Below are positions 13,449 to 16,242 of a DNA stretch of 16,242 nucleotides, one piece after another. The stretch comes from Rhodobacterales bacterium UBA7416 (lineage in GTDB: Bacteria; Pseudomonadota; Alphaproteobacteria; Rhodobacterales; Rhodobacteraceae), in assembly GCA_002469545.1 (NCBI GenBank), contig DKMK01000129.1:1-16242 (forward strand), written 5' to 3'. The notes beneath the pieces were generated by a model that saw only the letters and a list, made by a program, of their open reading frames with translations, was not told the origin of the DNA and did not search any database. Within the stretch, counting starts at the first letter, position 1; each line of letters starts with the position of its first letter. A program made the position numbers and the translations under genes.

Positions 13449-14117
13449 ATGTTAGACTTATTTCTTGGCTACAGCCAAATCATTATCGCAGACCTGATCC
13501 TTTCGGGGGACAACGCACTGGTCATCGGCATGGCTGCCGCAGGTCTGGCACCCGAACTTCGTAAGAAAGCAATTTTCTACGGCATGATTATCGCAGCAGT
13601 CTTGCGTATCGTCTTCGCTGTCATTGCCACCTCCTTGCTAGACGTCAAAGGCTTGTTATTTGTCGGTGCTTTGTTGTTATTCTGGGTTTGTTGGACACTG
13701 TACAAAGAAATCCGCGATCACGAGTACGAGCACGGTGAACACGCATTAGAAGATGCTGACGATCCAACCAAAGGATATACAGGCGCACCACGCAAAACGA
13801 TGTTCGCCGCACTTTTGTCCATTACCATTGCAGACATTACCATGTCTTTGGACAACGTATTGGCCGTGGCCGGCATTGCCGACGGTAACACGCAAATGTT
13901 GGTATTTGGTCTTGGCCTCGCGATTGTGCTGATGGCCTTTGCCGCAACATTAATTATGAAAATCCTAGCCAAATATCCGTGGATCTCTTGGTTGGGCTTG
14001 ATCGTATTGCTCTATGTCGCAGGTGAAATGATGTACCGCGGTATTTTCGATATTTCTACCGGCATTGGACCAATGCTTGGTTTGGTTGAGGGCATCGATT
14101 TGTCCAAAAACCACTAA
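13449..14117 (+). CDS. TerC/YjbE-family integral membrane protein, putative metal (Mn2+) exporter
   Basis: A 222-residue polytopic protein with about seven hydrophobic segments. The TerC hallmarks are two acidic membrane motifs: LSGDNALV with Asp21-Asn22 and SLDNVLAV with Asp135-Asn136. A cytosolic loop at about 88-108 is rich in Glu, Asp and His (DHEYEHGEHALEDADD) and may bind metal. Members of this group export manganese or support metalation of secreted enzymes; the name terC does not imply tellurite resistance here. The ATG follows directly on the TAA of the GMC gene, so it is cotranscribed, though a functional link to alcohol oxidation is not obvious. Hairpins follow. Confidence 0.9.
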   Translation: MLDLFLGYSQIIIADLILSGDNALVIGMAAAGLAPELRKKAIFYGMIIAAVLRIVFAVIATSLLDVKGLLFVGALLLFWVCWTLYKEIRDHEYEHGEHALEDADDPTKGYTGAPRKTMFAALLSITIADITMSLDNVLAVAGIADGNTQMLVFGLGLAIVLMAFAATLIMKILAKYPWISWLGLIVLLYVAGEMMYRGIFDISTGIGPMLGLVEGIDLSKNH

Positions 14118-14122
14118 CGATG

Positions 14123-14148
14123 GCCAACAGCATGTGTGTGCGGTTGGC
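14123..14148 (+). terminator. Hairpin after the TerC-family gene
   Basis: GCCAAC (14123-14128) pairs with GTTGGC (14143-14148), with an inner GCA/TGC extension. It begins six bases after the TAA of the TerC-family gene. No T tract follows, so termination may be weak. Confidence 0.45.
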
Positions 14149-14155
14149 TTAAACA

Positions 14156-14184
14156 CCCCCCTTCTAAGTCTTCGATTTGGGGGG
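14156..14184 (+). other. C6...G6 inverted repeat in the TRAP solute-binding gene leader
   Basis: CCCCCC (14156-14161) can pair with GGGGGG (14179-14184) across 17 bases. It lies about 44 bases before the start of the solute-binding protein gene, between it and the TerC hairpin. It may be a second terminator stem or a leader structure that stabilises the message. Confidence 0.4.
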
Positions 14185-14227
14185 AACAAGTAAAGAAGAC
14201 AACACGTTAAGGGAGGAATTAAACATT

Positions 14228-15349
14228 ATGTTTAACCTTAAAAAAGCGACTAAGACCGCAGCGTTTGCCGCTGCTGGTTTATCAATCGCGGCAACGGCGG
14301 CATTCGCGGAAACAACGATCCGTGTACAATCCGTAATTTCCGCAAAAGCAGACGAAGTTGTAATGTTGAAAGACTTTGCTGCTGACGTTCTGGCATTGAC
14401 AGACGGCGAAGTAAAAATCGAAGTTCTAGCAGCAGGTTCTGTTGTTGGCGTGAAAGAAACATTGGACGCAGTTGACTCAGGTCTTGTTGAAGGTGGTTTC
14501 GCATGGACTCACTACTGGTCAGGTAAACACCCAGCAGCAATGTTGTTTGGTTCTCCTGTTGCTGGTGCTGGTGTCGGCATCGACAACATCGCATTCTTGT
14601 CATGGTTCCAATTCGGTGGTGGTAAAGAATTGTACGACCAACTTTGGGATGAAATGGGCATGAACGTTAAAGGCTTCATGCTTCAGCCAGTTGGCCCAGA
14701 AGCATTGGGTTGGTTCAAAGAGCCGATTGAATCTATGGATGACTTCCGCAAATATCGCTTCCGTACGCCTCCAGGTATCCCTGGTCAAACGTACAAAGAT
14801 ATTGGTGTAGCATCAGTCGCTATGGGCGGTGGTGACATCTTGCCAGCTTTGGAAAAAGGCACAATCGACGCAGCTGAATGGTGCTGCCCGAAGCCTGACA
14901 GTGTGTTTGGTTTCCAGAAGGTTCTGAAGCACTACTACCTTCAAGGTCTTCACCAAGTTGTAGTGAACGCAGACTTGTACCTAAACAAAGACGTGTACAA
15001 TGCTTTGACACCACTTCAACAAAAAGCAATCGAAGTTGCTGCAAACGCTTCTTTGTCTAAATCAATGTCTTACCGCATCTACGAAAACGGTAAAGCGTTG
15101 AAAGATTTGACAGAGAACCACGGTGTTATCTTGCATGACACACCTGCAGATTACTTCCCTGCTTATATGAACGCTGCGAAAAAAGCTTTGGAAACAAACG
15201 CTGCAAACAACGCGTTCTTTGCAGAAGTATGGCAGTCACAAAAAGATTTCGCAAAAATCGCGGTTCCTTTCTGGGCTGGGTCACAAGCATCAAACGCAGC
15301 ATTGGGTAAAGCATTCGCTGACCAAGTTGCCGCTGGTACTGTAGAATAA
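14228..15349 (+). CDS. dctP: TRAP transporter solute-binding protein, DctP family (TakP-like)
   Basis: A 373-residue periplasmic binding protein. The signal peptide MFNLKKATKTAAFAAAGLSI...AFA is probably cleaved after residue 27, before ETTIRV. Family landmarks: the substrate-contact segment KYRFRTPPGIPGQTYKDIG (Arg179 likely binds a carboxylate) and DAAEWCCPKPD, the position where TakP-type proteins hold the keto-acid site. It delivers an organic acid to the DctQM membrane parts. GGGAGGA about ten bases before the ATG at 14228 is the strongest ribosome site here; the open frame reaches back to 14177 but adds no signal. Codons lean to GGT, GTT, TCT and TTG more than in neighbouring genes, suggesting high expression. 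A strong hairpin follows, reducing read-through into dctQ. Ligand unknown; lactate, 2-oxoacids or a sulfonate are possibilities. Confidence 0.93.
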   Translation: MFNLKKATKTAAFAAAGLSIAATAAFAETTIRVQSVISAKADEVVMLKDFAADVLALTDGEVKIEVLAAGSVVGVKETLDAVDSGLVEGGFAWTHYWSGKHPAAMLFGSPVAGAGVGIDNIAFLSWFQFGGGKELYDQLWDEMGMNVKGFMLQPVGPEALGWFKEPIESMDDFRKYRFRTPPGIPGQTYKDIGVASVAMGGGDILPALEKGTIDAAEWCCPKPDSVFGFQKVLKHYYLQGLHQVVVNADLYLNKDVYNALTPLQQKAIEVAANASLSKSMSYRIYENGKALKDLTENHGVILHDTPADYFPAYMNAAKKALETNAANNAFFAEVWQSQKDFAKIAVPFWAGSQASNAALGKAFADQVAAGTVE

Positions 15350-15355
15350 GATATG

Positions 15356-15386
15356 ATTGCGGGGCTTTGGCCCCGCAATTTCTTTA
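15356..15386 (+). terminator. Strong intrinsic terminator between the TRAP binding-protein and small-subunit genes
   Basis: A perfect 10-bp GC-rich stem (ATTGCGGGGC at 15356-15365 with its complement at 15370-15379) around TTTG, followed by TTTCTTT. It probably works as a partial terminator, giving much more binding protein than membrane subunits from one promoter. Confidence 0.85.
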
Positions 15387-15465
15387 TTGGTAAACACCGT
15401 CACGATTGGGCGGTTTTTTCCAATACAGAACAAGAATTCCGAAATGGAATAAGAGGGAGAGAAAA

Positions 15466-16242
15466 ATGGCCGATGAAGTAATTCCAGGCGAATTGGAAAT
15501 TGCAGACGAGCTGATTGCCGAACGCCGCGCCGAAGAACCGGGTGAAACCCCCGAGGATATGACCCCATGGCAAAAGCCAATCGTTGCAAAAATTGATGTA
15601 CTGAACAACTGGTTTGGTAAAATCATCTGTTTGATGCTGGTTCCCCTTATCTTCGCAATGGTGTTCGAAGTTGTTTCGCGCAAGGCATTCGCGATTCTGG
15701 TCGAAAACGACATGGGCGACTTGGCCCGCCAATTGGGCCTTGGCCCAACTCTTTGGGCCTACGACATCTCGCGTATGACGGGTGGTGTCATGTTCATGGG
15801 CGCGGCAGGTTACGGCCTGATGCGCGGCGTTCATATTCGCGCCGATTTCTTGTACCGCAATTGGTCGGACAAGACGCAAGCAACTGTTGATGCCACACTG
15901 TATCTGGCATTTTACTTCCCAGCGATGTTGTTCTTCTTCTGGTCGTCGTGGCAGTATGGTCTAAAGGCTTTTGGCCAAGATATCTTTAATTTCCACGGTT
16001 GGGAACGCGCATCGGATTCCACATGGGCACCGGTTATGGCCCCTGCCCGTATGTTCATGCCTCTCGGTGCATTTTTGTTATTTTTGCAAGGCTTCCCCGA
16101 ATTGTTCCGCGCGTTCCATCAAATGGGCAAAGAACGCGAAAACAAGTTCGTAAAATTCCTTCCGTTCTACGTCATCGGTTTAGCATTGGTATTCGTAAGT
16201 GTTTTCTATCCAGATGCATTACCACTGGGCGACTGGCTTGGT
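15466..16242 (+). CDS. dctQ: TRAP transporter small membrane subunit, DctQ family, partial at the right edge
   Basis: 259 codons are visible with no stop before the window ends. An acidic, soluble N-terminus of about 45 residues precedes transmembrane segments at roughly 51-70, 105-120, 141-165, 189-210 and 230-248. The core YGLMRGVHIRADFLYRNWS is the DctQ hallmark (hydrophobic helix then a charged HxRxD patch). The protein is longer than most DctQ (about 160-200 residues) because of the N-terminal tail and an extra C-terminal helix, as in TakQ-type subunits. AGGGAGAG stands six bases before the ATG at 15466. It follows the terminator by about 80 bp. A large subunit gene (dctM) is expected next, outside the window. 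Confidence 0.9.
   Translation, partial: MADEVIPGELEIADELIAERRAEEPGETPEDMTPWQKPIVAKIDVLNNWFGKIICLMLVPLIFAMVFEVVSRKAFAILVENDMGDLARQLGLGPTLWAYDISRMTGGVMFMGAAGYGLMRGVHIRADFLYRNWSDKTQATVDATLYLAFYFPAMLFFFWSSWQYGLKAFGQDIFNFHGWERASDSTWAPVMAPARMFMPLGAFLLFLQGFPELFRAFHQMGKERENKFVKFLPFYVIGLALVFVSVFYPDALPLGDWLG

Noticed and set aside
14177..14227. N-terminal extension of the TRAP binding protein from 14177.
   Set aside because: It adds 17 residues ahead of a clear signal peptide and starts with a non-ATG codon, whereas the ATG at 14228 has an excellent ribosome site.

Overview
The window reads as chromosomal DNA of a marine alphaproteobacterium of the Rhodobacterales/Roseobacter type with fairly low GC. 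This inference rests on protein character: an AcuI-like acryloyl-CoA reductase, a Rhodobacter-type copper nitrite reductase with NirV and pseudoazurin, an HpsN-like HisD homologue, a uronate-dehydrogenase-like protein, and a TRAP transporter. Gene density is normal. I see no insertion sequence, CRISPR array or phage gene. The only tRNA is tRNA-Arg(CCG).

Layout. (1) 1-1548: a partial acuI-like gene on the minus strand diverges from a GntR/FadR-type regulator, with a perfect 24-bp palindrome between them; this suggests acrylate/propionate (possibly DMSP-linked) catabolism under local control. (2) 1572-1687: tRNA-Arg with a recognisable promoter. (3) 1768-5499: a compact nitrite-reduction island holding a DUF1858 protein, a Crp/Fnr regulator of the DNR/NnrR kind (no FeS cysteines), pseudoazurin, NirV and NirK. 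Three TTG-N8-CAA boxes sit at nearly the same distance from a -10 element ahead of the DUF1858 gene, pseudoazurin and nirK, so the island looks like one small nitrogen-oxide regulon. No NO reductase lies in the window. (4) 5538-10977: a plus-strand catabolic run of FAD amine/hydroxy-acid oxidoreductase, uronate-dehydrogenase-like SDR, HisD-family dehydrogenase, classical SDR and zinc alcohol dehydrogenase. The last three are tightly packed (4-bp gap, then 4-bp overlap) and match in type and order what I recall of hpsN-hpsO-hpsP of 2,3-dihydroxypropane-1-sulfonate (DHPS) catabolism. (5) 10974-14117: a convergent IclR regulator, diverging from a GMC flavoprotein dehydrogenase whose stop abuts the start of a TerC/YjbE membrane protein. 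(6) 14123-16242: leader hairpins, a TakP-type TRAP solute-binding protein, a strong terminator, and a TRAP small membrane subunit that runs off the right end.

How it may work together. Electrons from pseudoazurin would reduce NirK in the periplasm, with the Crp/Fnr protein sensing nitrogen oxides and driving the three boxed promoters. The oxidoreductase run, the IclR regulator, the GMC enzyme and possibly the TRAP importer look like a substrate-specific catabolic module for a small polyol or sulfonated polyol. The substrate cannot be fixed from sequence alone; the FAD oxidoreductase and uronate-dehydrogenase-like gene are not part of the DHPS pathway as I know it and are the most open part of the window.
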